From the NCBI GenBank assembly GCA_017165825.1, contig CM029378.1, positions 708,475-772,474 on the forward strand: DNA of 64,000 nucleotides, in the 5' to 3' direction. The DNA is from Hepsetus odoe. Taxonomy: Eukaryota > Chordata > Actinopteri > Characiformes > Hepsetidae. This document shows positions 20,906 to 31,842 of the stretch, one piece after another. Within the stretch, counting starts at the first letter, position 1. Every line of letters starts with the position of its first letter. Both the position numbers and the translations under genes were made by a program. Under the pieces are notes generated by a model. The model did no database searches. It was not told the origin of the DNA and was given only the letters and a program-made list of their open reading frames with translations.

Positions 20906-23285
20906 AATGGTCATGTTGGTGAAGGGAACAGAGGTGATGAGGAAGTGAAGGGAAGTCATGGTGTCAAGGAGAGGAATGTTGGTTGGTTGAAGGTCAGATA
21001 GTTGTAGATTTTGCAAAAAGGATGGAAATGGCTGTAGTTAATACTTATTTTAAGAAAAAGGAAGAGCACAGGGTGATGTATAGGAGTGGAGGAAGATGCT
21101 CACAGGTGGATTATATTCTTTGCAGGAGGGTCAGTCTGAAGGAGGTTGGAGACTGCAAAGTAGTGACAGGGGAGAGTGTAGCTCAACAGCATAGGATGGT
21201 GGTCTGTAGGGTGACCTTGGAGGTCAAGAAGAGGAGGAAAGTGAGGGCAGAGTCGAGGATCAAGTGATGGAAGCTGAAGGAGGAGGACTGCAAGGTGGAA
21301 TTCAGGCAGGAGTTAACACGGGCACTGGGAGGTGTTGAAGAGCTACTGGATTGCTGGGAAAGTACTGCAGAAGTGATCAGGCAGACAAAAATGTACTTGG
21401 TGTGACATCTGGAAGGAAACCAGGTGGTGGAACCAAGAAGTCCAGGAGTGTATTCAAAAGAAGAGGGAGGTAAAGAAGACATGGGACAGTCAGAGAGATG
21501 AAGAAAGTAGACAGGTGTACAAGGAGATGAACTGCAGGGTGAAGAAAGCAGTGGTGAAGGCCAAAGATAAGGTGTTTGGTGAATTGTATGAGAGGTTGGA
21601 CAGTAAAGAGGAAGAAAATGACCTTTACTGATTGGCTAGACAGAGAGACAGATCTGGGAAAGATGTGCTACAGATCAGGGCGATTAAAGATAGAAATGGT
21701 AACGTACTCACAGGTGAACAGAGCGTGTTGAGCAGATGGAAGGAGAACTTTGAGGGGCTGATGAATGAAGAAAATGAGAGAGAGAGAAGACTGGATGATG
21801 TGAGAAGAGTGAACCAGGAAGTGCAGCAAATAAGATGGAAGTAAGGGCAGCGATGAAGAGGATGAAGAATGGAAAGGCTGTTGGACCGGATGACATACCA
21901 GTGGAAGCATGGAGATGTTTAGGGGAGATGGCAGTGGAGTTTCTGACCAGATTGTTTAACACAATCTTGGCAAGTGAGAAGATGCCTGAGGAGTGGAGAC
22001 AAAGTGTACTGGTACCGATCTTCAAGAGTAAGGGTGATGCACAGAGCTGTAGTAACTATAGAGGGAAAAACTTGATCAGCCACACCATGAAGTTATGGGA
22101 AAGAGTAGTGGAAGCTATGTTAAGAAAAGAGGTGAGGATCAGTGAACAGCAGTATGGTTTTATGCCGAGAAAGAGCACCACAGATGCAATGTTTGCTCTG
22201 AGGGTGTTGATGGAGAAGTACAGAGAAGGTCAGGAGGAGCTGCATTGTGCCTTTGTGGACTTGGAGAAAGCAGATGACAGGGTGCCTAGCGAGGAGTTGT
22301 GGTTTTGTATGAGGAAATCTGGTGTTACAGAGAAGTATGTAAGAGTAGTTCAGGATATGCATGATGGCAGAGTAACAGTGGTGAGATCTGCAGTGGGAGT
22401 GACGGATACATTTAAGGTAGAGGTTGGATTAGCACTGAGCCCATTCTTGTTTGCAGTAGTAATGGACAGGTTGAGGGACGAGGTTAGACAGGAGTCTCCG
22501 TGGGCGATGATGTTTGCTGATGATATTGTGATCTGTAGTGAGATTAGGGAGCAGCTTGAGGAGAACCTGGAGAAATGGAGATATGCGCTGGAGAGGAGAG
22601 GAATGAAAGTGAGTAGGACAAAGACAGAATACATGAGTGTGAATGAAAGGGAGGAAAGTGGAGTGGTTAGGATGCAGGGAGTGGAGGTAACAAAGATAGA
22701 GGAGTTTAAATACTTGGGATCAACAGTTCAGTGTAACGGCAAGTGTGGAAGAGAGGTGAAGAAGAGAGTGCAGGCAGGTTAGAATGGGTGGAGAAGAGTG
22801 GCTGCAGTGATTTGTGACCAGCTAGAGTAAAAGGGAAGGTTTACAGGACAGTAGTGAGACCAGCTATGTTGTATGGGTTGGAGACGGTGGCACTGAGGAA
22901 AAGGCAGGAGGCGGAGCTGGAGGTGTCAGAGTTAAAGGTGCTGAGATGTTCGTTGGGTGTGACGAGGATGGACAGGATTAGAAATGAGTATATTAGAGGG
23001 ACAGATCAGGTTGGACGTCTTGGAGACAAAGTTAGAGAAGCAAGGTTGCGTTGGTTTGGACATGTGCAGAGGAGAGACGATGATTATATTGGAAGGAGGA
23101 TGTTGAAGATGGAGCTGCCAGGAAAGAGGAGAAGAGGAAGACCAAAGAGGAGGTTTATGGATGTGGTGAGAGAGGACATGCAGATACTCGGTTTGAAGCA
23201 GGAAGATGCAGAGGACCGGAAGAAATGGAGACAGTTGATCCGCTGTGGCGACCCCTAAACAGGAGCAGCAGAAAGAAAAAGAAGA

Positions 23286-23589
23286 AGACTGAAGTTGCAG
23301 CACATCAGGAACCTGCCTAATGTGCTTTTCACGGATTTAAAAAAATCTAATTTTTACTACTAGATAATTTATGTTTTTACATGTGTTTAAATCCAAACTA
23401 CATGACCTACATGAAACACATCCATGACTATCAGGACTACAAGATGCTTTGAGAAATTCTGTCAGAAATGCTCACAGCTGATTCTGACAAACAAAAGAAC
23501 ACAAAGGACAGTGTTTCTCAGCTGGAGATCCTCCTCAGAAGATATAGTGACTAAAGCCTCTCAGGGTTAATCAAATAGAGTCAGTCAGT
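23286..23589. other. Short intergenic DNA, nothing recognised
   Basis: No gene or repeat signature seen. Confidence 0.4.
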
Positions 23590-23708
23590 CATTTTTTGCC
23601 ACTTGTCCCAAGCAGGGTCGTGGGGGGGTTCTGGAGTCCATCCCAACTCACACAGGGCAAAGGATGGGGGACACACCCTGGACAGGTCACCAGCCCATCG
23701 CAGGGAGC
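23590..23708. repeat. Dispersed repeat, shared with 1262-1385
   Basis: Near-identical blocks with the first copy. The adjacent Tc1-like element begins ten bases after it and may have interrupted it. Confidence 0.7.
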
Positions 23709-23717
23709 AATCAAATA

Positions 23718-24258
23718 CAGCACTGTGCAAAAGTTTTAGGCAGGTGTGGAAAAAATGCTGTAAACAGAACGCTTTCAGAAATATAAATAATGATTGTTTA
23801 TTCTGATCAATTTTTAAAATGCAAAGTGAGCAAACAAAAGAAAAATCTAAATCAGACCAATATTTGGTGTTACCACCCTTGCCTTCAAACCAGCATCAGT
23901 TCTTCTGGCCCCACAGAGCCCTGATCTCAACATCATCCAGTGTGTCTGGATCACATGAAGAGACAGAAGGATGTGAAGAAGCTACATCCACAGAAGATCT
24001 GTGCTCAGTTCTCCAAGATGTTTGGAACAACCTACCTGCAGAGTTCCTTCAAATACTGTGTGCGAGTGTACCTAGAAGAATTGATGCTGTTTTGAAGGCA
24101 AAGGGTGGTCACACCAAATATTGATTTGATTTAGATTCTCTTTTGTTCCTTCACTGCATTTTGTTGATTGATGAAGATAAATGATCAACACTTCCATTTC
24201 TGAAAGCGTTCTGTTTACAGCGTTTTACACACCTGCCTAAAACTTTTGCACAGTACTG
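23718..24258 (+). mobile_element. Short Tc1-like element, internally deleted
   Basis: Left 'cagcactgtgcaaaagtttt' and right 'aaaacttttgcacagtactg' form inverted repeats that extend inward about 60 bases with mismatches. The left flank is TA; the right flank reads AA. The interior holds only the transposase C-terminus: PDLNIIQCVW (the Tc1 PDLNPIEHLW motif, degenerate), then EDLCSVLQDVWNNLP and AVLKAKGGHTKY with a stop. A non-autonomous derivative of a larger element. Confidence 0.85.
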
Positions 24259-24607
24259 AAAATCATCAGTACAAACCACTGTTTCATTTACCACCACATT
24301 ACCTTCTAATTAAATGGAGACATATTATATCTTTTTACAGCATTAAGATGAATACAGAATTGAAAATTTTCTTCTAAGACTTTAAAAGACATTAATGTCC
24401 ATTTTTTCTTAACATAAAAAGAGTTTCACAAAACAAGTGCCAGTAAGACATAAAACAATAAAGCAATCATACTTTTTTAGTCCTGCCATTCAGTTCTGCA
24501 GGGCAGATTTAAGCAGTAAATGCTCTTTTTCTGACAATGATTAAAGCTTCATAAGATATTTAAACAGTGAAACACTTTACAATCAAAGTGTTGTTGATAC
24601 TTGTGAA
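24259..24607. other. AT-rich DNA, no feature seen
   Basis: Nothing recognised. Confidence 0.45.
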
Positions 24608-24853
24608 AATGACATTCCTTGTCATTGCGTGGTCACAGCACAGCACACAGTGAACCACAACGAAATTGGACCTCTGCATTTAACCCATACACACACATGC
24701 AGCAGTGGGCAGCTATTGAAAGCACCCGGGGAGCAGTGACGGGGACGGCACCTTGCTCAAGGGTAGCTCAGGGCAACCCACTGAGGAGGGAATCGAACCC
24801 ACAATCTTCCGATCTGGGGCCAACTTCCTAACCACTAGGCCACCGCTGCCCCA
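24608..24853 (-). repeat. SINE-2, full-length reference copy
   Basis: On the minus strand: head 'ggcagcggtggcctagtggt', B-box 'gggttcgattccc', 'ttgagcaaggtgccgtcccc', 'aatgcagaggtccaatttcg', tail ending 'caatgacaaggaatgtcat'. Confidence 0.9.
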
Positions 24854-25077
24854 CTTGTTGAAGTATTGTTACAAGAACATCTGGACCCAACCATGTTAAA
24901 CTTCAAATGATGGTGGAAATCAGAAATTTCTAGGAATTAATCTAAGTGGGAAATTTTCAACCAGTCCAAAATCCTGTGAATGTGGAGATACAGACGGAAT
25001 GTAAGTTGTCCCCAGATGTGAAATCCAGATTTTAATTATGTCTCGTCCAAAATGACTCAGAATAGAAAACAAGAAAG

Positions 25078-26270
25078 TCATTGGTCTGAGTGTCTCCACA
25101 GGAGACTCTCACTCATCTTAATACATTTGTGTGTCTTTAATGTACTGGAGTGTCTGAAGCTCCAGCCGCACTCTTGAGCAGCAATACGGTTTCTCTTGTC
25201 GTGGAAAATTGAAGTGTGAGCCTAAGTCAGAAACCTTTTCTAAGTCAGAAATTAAACGAAGTCAGAGAGATGCGGCACAACCACTTTACTGAAGAGTTCC
25301 AGCAGGTGGGTCCAGTGGGAGCAGCTCCAAATGCTCATCCCAACTTCGGACTTTAAATACATTTCAATCACCTTTAAAATTTACATAAATCCATCCCATT
25401 AATAGCTTTCCACCAATAATAATCAATGCTGTCATGATTAAAACCTTTTCCCCGCCTTTACCACGTCACCAACAGTTGACAAAGGTCTCTTCACTGATGG
25501 CTCCCTGTCTTATCCTCCACCAGCATTTCAAGGTTTCTTCCCATCCAGTTCTCAATTGTAAACGCAGCTGCTTGAATAAAACCGTTTGCTACTGGCTGTC
25601 TGTGGGAACTATCGTTCAATTAAAAATGTAACTCTTTACTGCTGGATGTCTTCTGGGAACTCATGAGACAGACGTAAGACTCTGGACAAATTGTAACTGT
25701 TTGCAGGTGCAACTGCTTCTTACCCGTGGGAACTCGATGGTGTGAGACACTGTAGGACAGGGACAAAAGTAAAGGGATTTTTACTATATTCTCCAGTGTC
25801 AATCTGCTGGTGTCTCTGGAGGGTGCACCTGTCCCCAAAACTGGACATTCATTTGTTTTTTTTTTCTGGTGTGTTCTGAGCTTACTAATTTGGTTGAAGC
25901 TCTTCCTGTACTCTGAGCACTGAAGCGGGGTGGATGCGCTGGAGCAGGATTCCTGAGTTCCTGAAAGTGATAGGGTTTCACTCTGGTGTGAAATCTTGGG
26001 TGTCATTGGAGATGATTCAGATTATTGAAACTTTTCCCACTCTCTGAACAGCAATGTGGTTCCGCTCTGGTGTGAATCTGCTGGTATGTTTTGAGGTGGC
26101 ACTGTTGAGTAAAACTCAACAGTCTGATCAGTGGCGATTTCTCTCCTTCACTGATGTTTTTTGTCTCTGTCTAAGAGATGTTTTAGAGCACAGTAACCAC
26201 TGATGTTTCCTGAGTGCTGGAGTTTCCTCTCATTTCCATGATCTCAGGCTTGATTTCTCCTTATTCAAGG
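25078..26270 (-). pseudogene. Decayed C2H2 zinc-finger gene (gene 4)
   Basis: The 3' end (25078-25200) matches the terminal finger of genes 1, 2 and 6 but with a frameshift in the Cys region. The array is then broken by about 590 unrelated bases. From 25793 to about 26140 finger remnants continue with lost Cys or His codons, frameshifts and deletions (for example a finger resembling RCTLQRHQQI and another NQISKLRTHQ). 26140-26270 resembles the N-terminal region of the paralogues. No frame spans more than a few fingers. Confidence 0.85.
25201..25792. mobile_element. Unidentified insertion in the zinc-finger pseudogene
   Basis: About 590 bases split a finger linker: the left side stops in 'cggtttctct' and the right side resumes at 'tctccagtgtc', which could reflect a short target duplication (TCTC-like). 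The left edge reads TGTCGTGG and there is an internal AATAAA at 25576, which would suit an LTR, but the right edge does not end in CA. Identity is open. Confidence 0.4.
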
Positions 26271-26930
26271 CATCTGACAAAGTCCTCTTGATGTGGATTC
26301 AAGACACAAACTAAGTTTATTATAGTCTCATTGTGTTATATCTTTTGCACTCTGTGCACTCACACAGTTGTGTTGTCATCTGCATTGTATATATTTTTAT
26401 GTAGATCTGATTTAGATTTATTATTTTATTATCAGACTTATTACACTCACTCCATGTTTTATCTAGAATTAGGTTTTTTTTCATGTCTTTGCACAGTCTT
26501 GCAGCAACTCTGGAATTCATTTCACTGCAGGTTGTGTTCTTACAACTGCATGAGAAATAAACTGCTTCAATCTCCAATCTTGAAAGTAAAACTAGAATTG
26601 CTGAGTCATGAAAATTAACTCTAAAGAGGAATTAAAATGTTGAAACATATAATCAACACTGTGATGACATGAGTTCAGCTACAGTCAGGCTGTTTTACTG
26701 ACCATCCTTCAAAAAGAGACAATGAACTAAAGGACTCAGGCCTGAGTCACAGCTTCTCACCACAAAGTCCTGGGTGTCCAGTAATTAGCTCAGAAGCTTC
26801 AAATGCCAGGTGAAAATCTAAGAAAGAAAGAGAGATAACCTGTCAACCAGAAACTTCATAAATTATTCTCTTGGATTGACAGGAGAACTGATCCAGAGGA
26901 GCTTGTGAACCAGGCTGAGATAAACTAGTC
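26271..26930. other. Intergenic DNA, no gene seen
   Basis: Short chance frames only; AT-rich. Confidence 0.45.
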
Positions 26931-26934
26931 AATG

Positions 26935-27195
26935 TCCAGCCAGCATTATTCTCATTTCTCTTTCTCTTCCTCCAGCCACTCCCCTTAGGGAGTGGATCTC
27001 CTGTCTCCATGTCTTCCTGTTCTCTGCATCTTCCTCTTTCACATAGCCCCCATGCATGTCCTCTCTCACCATATCCATAAACCTCCATTGTCCTCCATTT
27101 TCAGCATCTTTCTTCTGATACACGTCTCATCTCTCCTCTGGACATATCCAAACCAACATATTTTCGATTTTCTCACTTTGTCTCCAAGTCGTCCA
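26935..27195 (-). mobile_element. RTE-clade LINE, 3'-end fragment
   Basis: On the minus strand encodes a broken version of LGDKVRK...WFGYVQR..., MLKMEDN and FMDMVREDM, matching 23010-23240 of the main RTE copy. Confidence 0.75.
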
Positions 27196-27384
27196 AGATT
27201 TGTCCTAGAGTCTCAGTTTCTAAAGATTACAAATATTCAGAAATGGGTGTTTTTTAATGGGTTTTTAAAAATGTGGTTTTCTCTTAAACATTAATGTTTA
27301 GCAAAGTGTTTAATTGTGTTGCTGTTGTAGCTGTCAGCACCATCATCATCGGAAGATATTACAGACATTTAAATACAACTTAAC

Positions 27385-28200
27385 CTAGAAAAAATAATAA
27401 TTAACATTATTGCTTTGACAAACATGAGTCGTCTTAATGCACTTGTGTGTCTTTAAAGTTCGTAAATGCCTGAAGCTCCAGCTGCACTCCGAGCAGTAAT
27501 ACGGTTTCTCTCCAGTGTGAATTAGCTGGTGTTTTTGAAGGGTATTTCTGTCTCCAAAACTGATCCCACACTCTGGACACTGATAGGGCTTCTGTCCAGA
27601 GTGAACCCGCTGGTGTGTTTGGAGGTTACACTTCTGATTGAAGCTCTTCCCGCACTCTGAGCACTGATATGGTTTCTCTCCGGTGTGGATGCGCTGGTGG
27701 GTTTGGAGAGCACCCCTGTTTCTAAAACTCTTCCCGCACTCGGAGCAGTCATACGGCTTTTCTCCGGTGTGAATTCGCTGGTGTCGTTGGAGACTATTCT
27801 GCCGATTAAACCTGTTCCCACACTCTGAACATTGATATGGTTTCTCTCCGGTGTGAATACGTTGGTGAAGGTGAAGCTGATTCTGTTCTGCAAACCCCTT
27901 CCCGCAGTCTGAGCAGGAAAAGGGTTTATCTCCAGTGTGAACGCGATGGTGTCTCTGAAGGCTGCTCTGTTGATTAAAGCTCCTCCCACACTCAGAGCAC
28001 TGATAGGGTTTGGCTCCAGTGTGAATCCGCTGGTGCTGCTGCAGGTGACCCTTCTGAGTAAAACTCTTTCCACATTCTGAGCAGTGGTGAAGTTTCTTTC
28101 TTTTTTGTTTCTCATTGAGAGACGTGTGGACAGGAGACATTTGCAGAGTACTATAGCTTCCTCTGGACGTCATGTTTTCAAATCTATCTGATTTCAGCAT
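27385..28200 (-). CDS. C2H2 zinc-finger protein, 8 fingers (gene 5)
   Basis: 271 residues. A 38-residue N-terminus (with the shared 'PVHTSLNEKQKRKK'-like basic segment) precedes seven canonical fingers and the incomplete last finger. Linkers are TGEKP except TGAKP after finger 1, TGDKP after 2 and SGQKP after 6. The exon probably begins after the acceptor 'tatttactatttcag' near 28304. The first ATG of that exon opens a short frame that stops before the main ATG, so translation may rely on leaky scanning or reinitiation. A probable first exon lies at 30282-30330, beyond a transposon-filled intron of about 2 kb. Confidence 0.9.
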   Translation of the reverse strand: MLKSDRFENMTSRGSYSTLQMSPVHTSLNEKQKRKKLHHCSECGKSFTQKGHLQQHQRIHTGAKPYQCSECGRSFNQQSSLQRHHRVHTGDKPFSCSDCGKGFAEQNQLHLHQRIHTGEKPYQCSECGNRFNRQNSLQRHQRIHTGEKPYDCSECGKSFRNRGALQTHQRIHTGEKPYQCSECGKSFNQKCNLQTHQRVHSGQKPYQCPECGISFGDRNTLQKHQLIHTGEKPYYCSECSWSFRHLRTLKTHKCIKTTHVCQSNNVNYYFF

Positions 28201-28477
28201 TGTGACGTGATTGTCTTGGTCACATATCTTGATTCGTTTGTTAACTAAAGATTGTTAGCCAAGCAGCAGAGGACTCAGATGACATGTCATTCATTTCTGA
28301 AATAGTAAATAAATTAAGATTTGTTTCAATATTTGACCAAAATTAATTTTTATGTAAGTTTCACATAAATCAGGTTAGCCAGAACAATAATCTGTAGGTG
28401 AAGTGAACACTGATGACCTGGTTCCAGCATCTTAGTAAGTGAACAGTCTGTTCTTGAAGCAGAAAAAATAGAAGAGT

Positions 28478-28726
28478 ATGAAGTGAAAGTGACCAATACA
28501 GTAAAACACAGCACAGCACACAGAGAGACACAATGAAATGCTCCTTCTGCATTTCACCCACACACACCATCCAGCATGGGGCAGCTAATGAAAGTGCCCG
28601 GGGAACAGTGACGGGAACTGTATCTTGCTCAGGGCACCTCAGGGCAACCTATTGCTCTGGGATTTGAACCCACAACCTTCCAATCCTGGGGCCTCGTCCC
28701 TAATCACTAGGCCAGTGCTACTCCAT
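28478..28726 (-). repeat. SINE-2 nested in the Tc1-like element
   Basis: Full-length copy on the minus strand: head with B-box-like 'gggttcaaatccc' near 28665, and tail 'ggtcactttcacttca' at the low end. Confidence 0.85.
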
Positions 28727-29184
28727 ATAGGTGTGTGAGGATCTGAAGGACAAACTGTGACAATGAGACCAAATGGGTCAGAACACATCCAACACAGCAG
28801 GTGCCATGGGCTGTTCTTTGTATGCAGTACGTCAATAACAACCAAAGGTTCTCCAAGTAAGGAGAACCAGGGAACTTGCAACAGGATGATGATAGAAAAA
28901 TGTCCAGACACAAACTATGTGGCTGCAGACCAGTCAGACCGTCCTTTCTGAGCCCTGCCCACCACTGAATGCTCCTGTAATGGACATTAGAATTGCACTA
29001 GAGGAGAAGGAGATGGCTGGTTCTCGTTTCCATCATGTGGATGGCCGGGTGTGTGTGTGTGTACCAGGGAATGGACACCAGGGTGCTTTATGGGAAGCCG
29101 GCAGAGACAGTGCACCGCTCTGGACAATGATCTGCTGGGAAACTTTGGGTCCTGCATTCATGTGGACGTTATTTGACCCTTAAA

Positions 29185-29466
29185 CACTCTCTGCACTTTA
29201 TCAATAACACTGCTCTTCTATAATCTACCTGGGCTGCTTTAGTTCTACAACACTGCAGCCCTCTACGGATGAATGTACTGTCTGTCGTGCCGTCTGTTGT
29301 TGTCTGTCTTGTCTGCACTTGTTGCCCTGTTTTGTGTCTTATGTTGTCTTGTGTCTTGTCTTGTGTCTTGTGTGTAGCACCAGGGTCCTGGAGGAACGTT
29401 ATTTTGTTTCACTGTGTACTGTGTATATGGCTGAAATGACAATAAAATCCTACTTGACTTGACTTG
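29185..29466 (+). mobile_element. LINE-A 3' tail nested in the Tc1-like element
   Basis: 5'-truncated copy holding only the 3' untranslated end ('cctgggctgctttagttcta', 'caccagggtcctggaggaac', 'aatcctacttgacttgactt'). Typical of target-primed reverse transcription that stopped early. Confidence 0.85.
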
Positions 29467-29827
29467 AAACATCTCCCCACATCTCAGTCCCGTCCAGCAT
29501 CTTTGGGACAAACTAGTCCCATCAAAGGAGCCACTATCCAACTTACAGGACTTAAAAGATCTGGAACCACAGAGGAACTGTGGAGTCCAGTCCATTTTCC
29601 GTTTTTGAAGGCACGAGGGATAAACACAATATTGGACACAATTTGAGTTTTAATATTATAACTGATTGCTGTATATTTGCTGTACACATCATTTACAGCA
29701 GCTGTAGGTTAAACATGTCTGTATGACACTAAACGCTTCAATAAATATTTCAACTTAAAGATTAAATGTGTAAACTGACAAGATTGTTGTTAAACAAAAC
29801 ACGTACTTACAACAAACACACAAAGCT

Positions 29828-30032
29828 AGTGTTTAAGGACGAGGCCCCAGGATGGGAATCAGACCAGTAGGTTGCCCTGAGGTACCCTTGAGCAAGGTAC
29901 CCTCCCCGTCACTGCTCCCTGGGCGCTTAAAAACTGTCCCCTGCTGCACGGGGTGTGGGTGAAAAGCAGAAGCTGAATTTCGTTGTTTCACTGTGTGCTG
30001 TATTGGACGATGACAGTCACTTTCACTTCCAG
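29828..30032 (+). repeat. SINE-2 copy
   Basis: Partial head and full body ('ttgccctgaggtacccttga', 'tcactgctccctgggcgctt') with the 'cagtcactttcacttcc' tail. Confidence 0.8.
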
Positions 30033-30034
30033 CG

Positions 30035-30482
30035 ACGGGACGCGTCCGTTTGTGGAAATTGGTTCAGAGTTTAACACTAATGTGGAAACACTGCCATCTA
30101 ACGGCGAAGCGCCGTCACATACTTGCAGACAGTGTCCGCTTTAAAGCCGCGGATCCCTTTATTTTAACACAACCGCGCGCATTTTAAGCTCTCGGGGTCC
30201 AAAAAGGACGTGGCGGGCCTTAAATTTAACACACGTGTCCTGCTGTTTCTTTGAGGACACAGTAAACAGTGATCTGCTCACCTTCATCCCTGCAGCTCCT
30301 CATCCTCTCCAGCAGAGCAGACACACACAGGATTGGTGGGACGGCAGAGCTGGGGGTTCAGCAGGAGGAGAGAAGAACCTTTAGAGGGGACGGAGACGCT
30401 GAATGATCAGAAAAAATCCTCCAGTACAGTATGTGAAACATCTGGAAGCTGGTACACTGGGCTCTACCGCCACCTGCTGGAC
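30035..30482 (-). promoter_or_regulatory. CpG-rich upstream region and candidate first exon of gene 5
   Basis: On the minus strand a GT donor follows GATGAAG, with the exon edge at 30282; 'gaggagctgcaggg' just inside matches the first exon of gene 1. CpG-dense DNA surrounds it (30030-30240). A CTCF-core-like motif, minus strand, lies at 30467-30480. The precise start of transcription is not visible. Confidence 0.5.
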
Positions 30483-31385
30483 AGACTCGGCTATTACACG
30501 TACACTTTTAATCAGACTCTGATCCAGATCAATGTAGAGACAGTGAAAGTCTCCCTCGAGCTGATTGGAGGAACGGGTTGTGTTCAGACCTCAGATGTTG
30601 CTGGAGACACGAGACACTCAAACCCACAACCTCTGTGTTTGAAGGGATGTTCGGACGAGTTTAATGCAGACTACAAATCCACTATTGATGTTTTTCCGAA
30701 TTTTAGTTGCAGCTCTTAAAATGATTGATGTACATTTCTATTGATATATTTTACACCTTTTCTAAATTTTAAAAACAGGCTTCATTTATTTTAGCTGGTT
30801 GTTATCGAGGTGATGAAGGAAGTGAGTAATGATAGAAAGTACCTGTTCTATAATTAAAGGAAAGATTTTAGTGTTGATCAGACTGATTTCTGTAAACAGT
30901 TGTTGATGTAAATCCAGTTTACAGAAATGAAGGACAGATGAGGACACAGCACTAATGGACATCTATCTGGAGAAGAGAGCCTGATAAACACTGTTAGTGT
31001 AAAATATACATGTAAGTAGTAGAGGATAAAAAGTCTGAATTTACTTATCCTTTTAAAATAATCACACATTATATGCATGTATAATTTCTAAATATCTACT
31101 GATTTTCACATTTTTATTCTTTGACAAATTATATTTATTTATATTATATTAAGTGGGCTTTAATGACCAAACATTAAACCATCTTATGGAGCTTAACATT
31201 TTATATTCTTCAAATAAAGAGCTGATTAACTGCATAATGTTCCAGATTTTTCCCATTTAAATCCAATACGTGATTTAACTCTTTTTTTGCCAACAATTTT
31301 TGTAAAATGTGTCTGTAAGACTGGGGTTGGGAATCACTGCTTAGAACAATGAGCCCCATTAAAAAAAGTACAAACAAGCAAGTCT
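30483..31385. other. Intergenic DNA, no gene seen
   Basis: AT-rich after 30720; no exon or repeat recognised. Confidence 0.45.
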
Positions 31386-31475
31386 ATCTGGAACAAAAAC
31401 AGTGATGAGGACTCTTTCCTGGATCGAACTGATGTCATGATATTTTGTTGTTCCCATTTACCTGCAGATGGGTGC
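31386..31475 (+). pseudogene. Inverted copy of a zinc-finger intron end and splice acceptor
   Basis: About 85 bases match, in opposite orientation, the intron 3' end of gene 6 at 33531-33615 ('ctggaacaaaaacagtgat', 'cctggatcgaac', 'ttgttgttcccatttacct'). The match ends at the acceptor AG itself, where a SINE-1 begins. It is probably the stump of a lost plus-strand zinc-finger exon or of a small inverted duplication. Confidence 0.75.
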
Positions 31476-31668
31476 TGGTGGTCTAGTGTGTGGATACTCA
31501 CATACAGCCCAAGAGGTTGCCGGTTCGGATCCCACCTCCAGCACTACCCACATTGGGTTCCTGAGCAAGGTCCTTAACCCCAAGTTGCTCCAGAGAGACT
31601 GTCCCTGTAGTTAAGAAATGGAAGTCACTCTTGATAAGAGCAACTGCTAAATGCCGTAAAAATGTAAA
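31476..31668 (+). repeat. SINE-1 copy
   Basis: Mutated head, B-box-like 'ggttcggatccc', body, and tail 'aactgctaaatgccgtaaaa'. Its start abuts the fossil acceptor. Confidence 0.85.
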
Positions 31669-31689
31669 CAAATAACAAATAGACACAAA

Positions 31690-31842
31690 GTTGAATAATT
31701 AAACACTGCAAATTTATGAAGTTTATAGTGAACAGGGGAGTTGGACTGGGGTGCTCAAGCCTGTGCAGAACACTTTCTGTAAAGAACCTTTGTACACTAT
31801 GAATACACAAACTTTTTTTTATTTTTTTTTTTTTAAACATGA
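31690..31842. other. AT-rich spacer with T runs
   Basis: Contains runs of T near 31812-31834; no feature otherwise. Confidence 0.5.

Larger units (their letters stand above)
18843..23285 (+). mobile_element. RTE-clade LINE split by another LINE
   Basis: 18843-19165 is the RTE 5' end, closing with a GTLNVGSMTG-like endonuclease start. The element resumes near 20906 with endonuclease remains (GHVGEGNRGDEEV, SQVDYILCRR, AQQHRMVVCR), then reverse transcriptase at 21835-22782 (GPDDIPVEAW, EQQYGFMPRK, FADDIVIC), and the C-terminus at 22854-23258 (RLRWFGHVQRRD, FMDVVREDM). It ends 'gaagaaga'. HQGS is deleted before ALSPFLF, the usual AYD of motif A reads ADD, and several frameshifts exist: inactive. 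The interruption at 19166-20905 also removed part of the endonuclease. Confidence 0.85.
28370..29680 (+). mobile_element. Tc1-like transposon carrying two later insertions
   Basis: The pieces 28370-28477, 28727-29184 and 29467-29680 read in order as one Tc1-like element. A region 'gtgaggatctgaaggacaaa' also occurs in the antisense relative at 57455-57710. The middle piece resembles transposase (AMDTRVHYG-like, LLGNLGSW-like). The last piece resembles PDLNPIEHLWD...NLQDLKDL with changes. A SINE-2 and a LINE-A tail fill the gaps, and part of the DDE domain is lost at the second gap. Confidence 0.75.

Noticed and set aside
21835..23258. An active reverse transcriptase gene
   Set aside because: The frame is broken, HQGS is deleted before ALSPFLF and motif A is altered, and another LINE interrupts the element.
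25573..25792. Full LTR call for the insertion in the pseudogene
   Set aside because: The right edge does not end in CA and no convincing target duplication could be fixed, so it is left unidentified.
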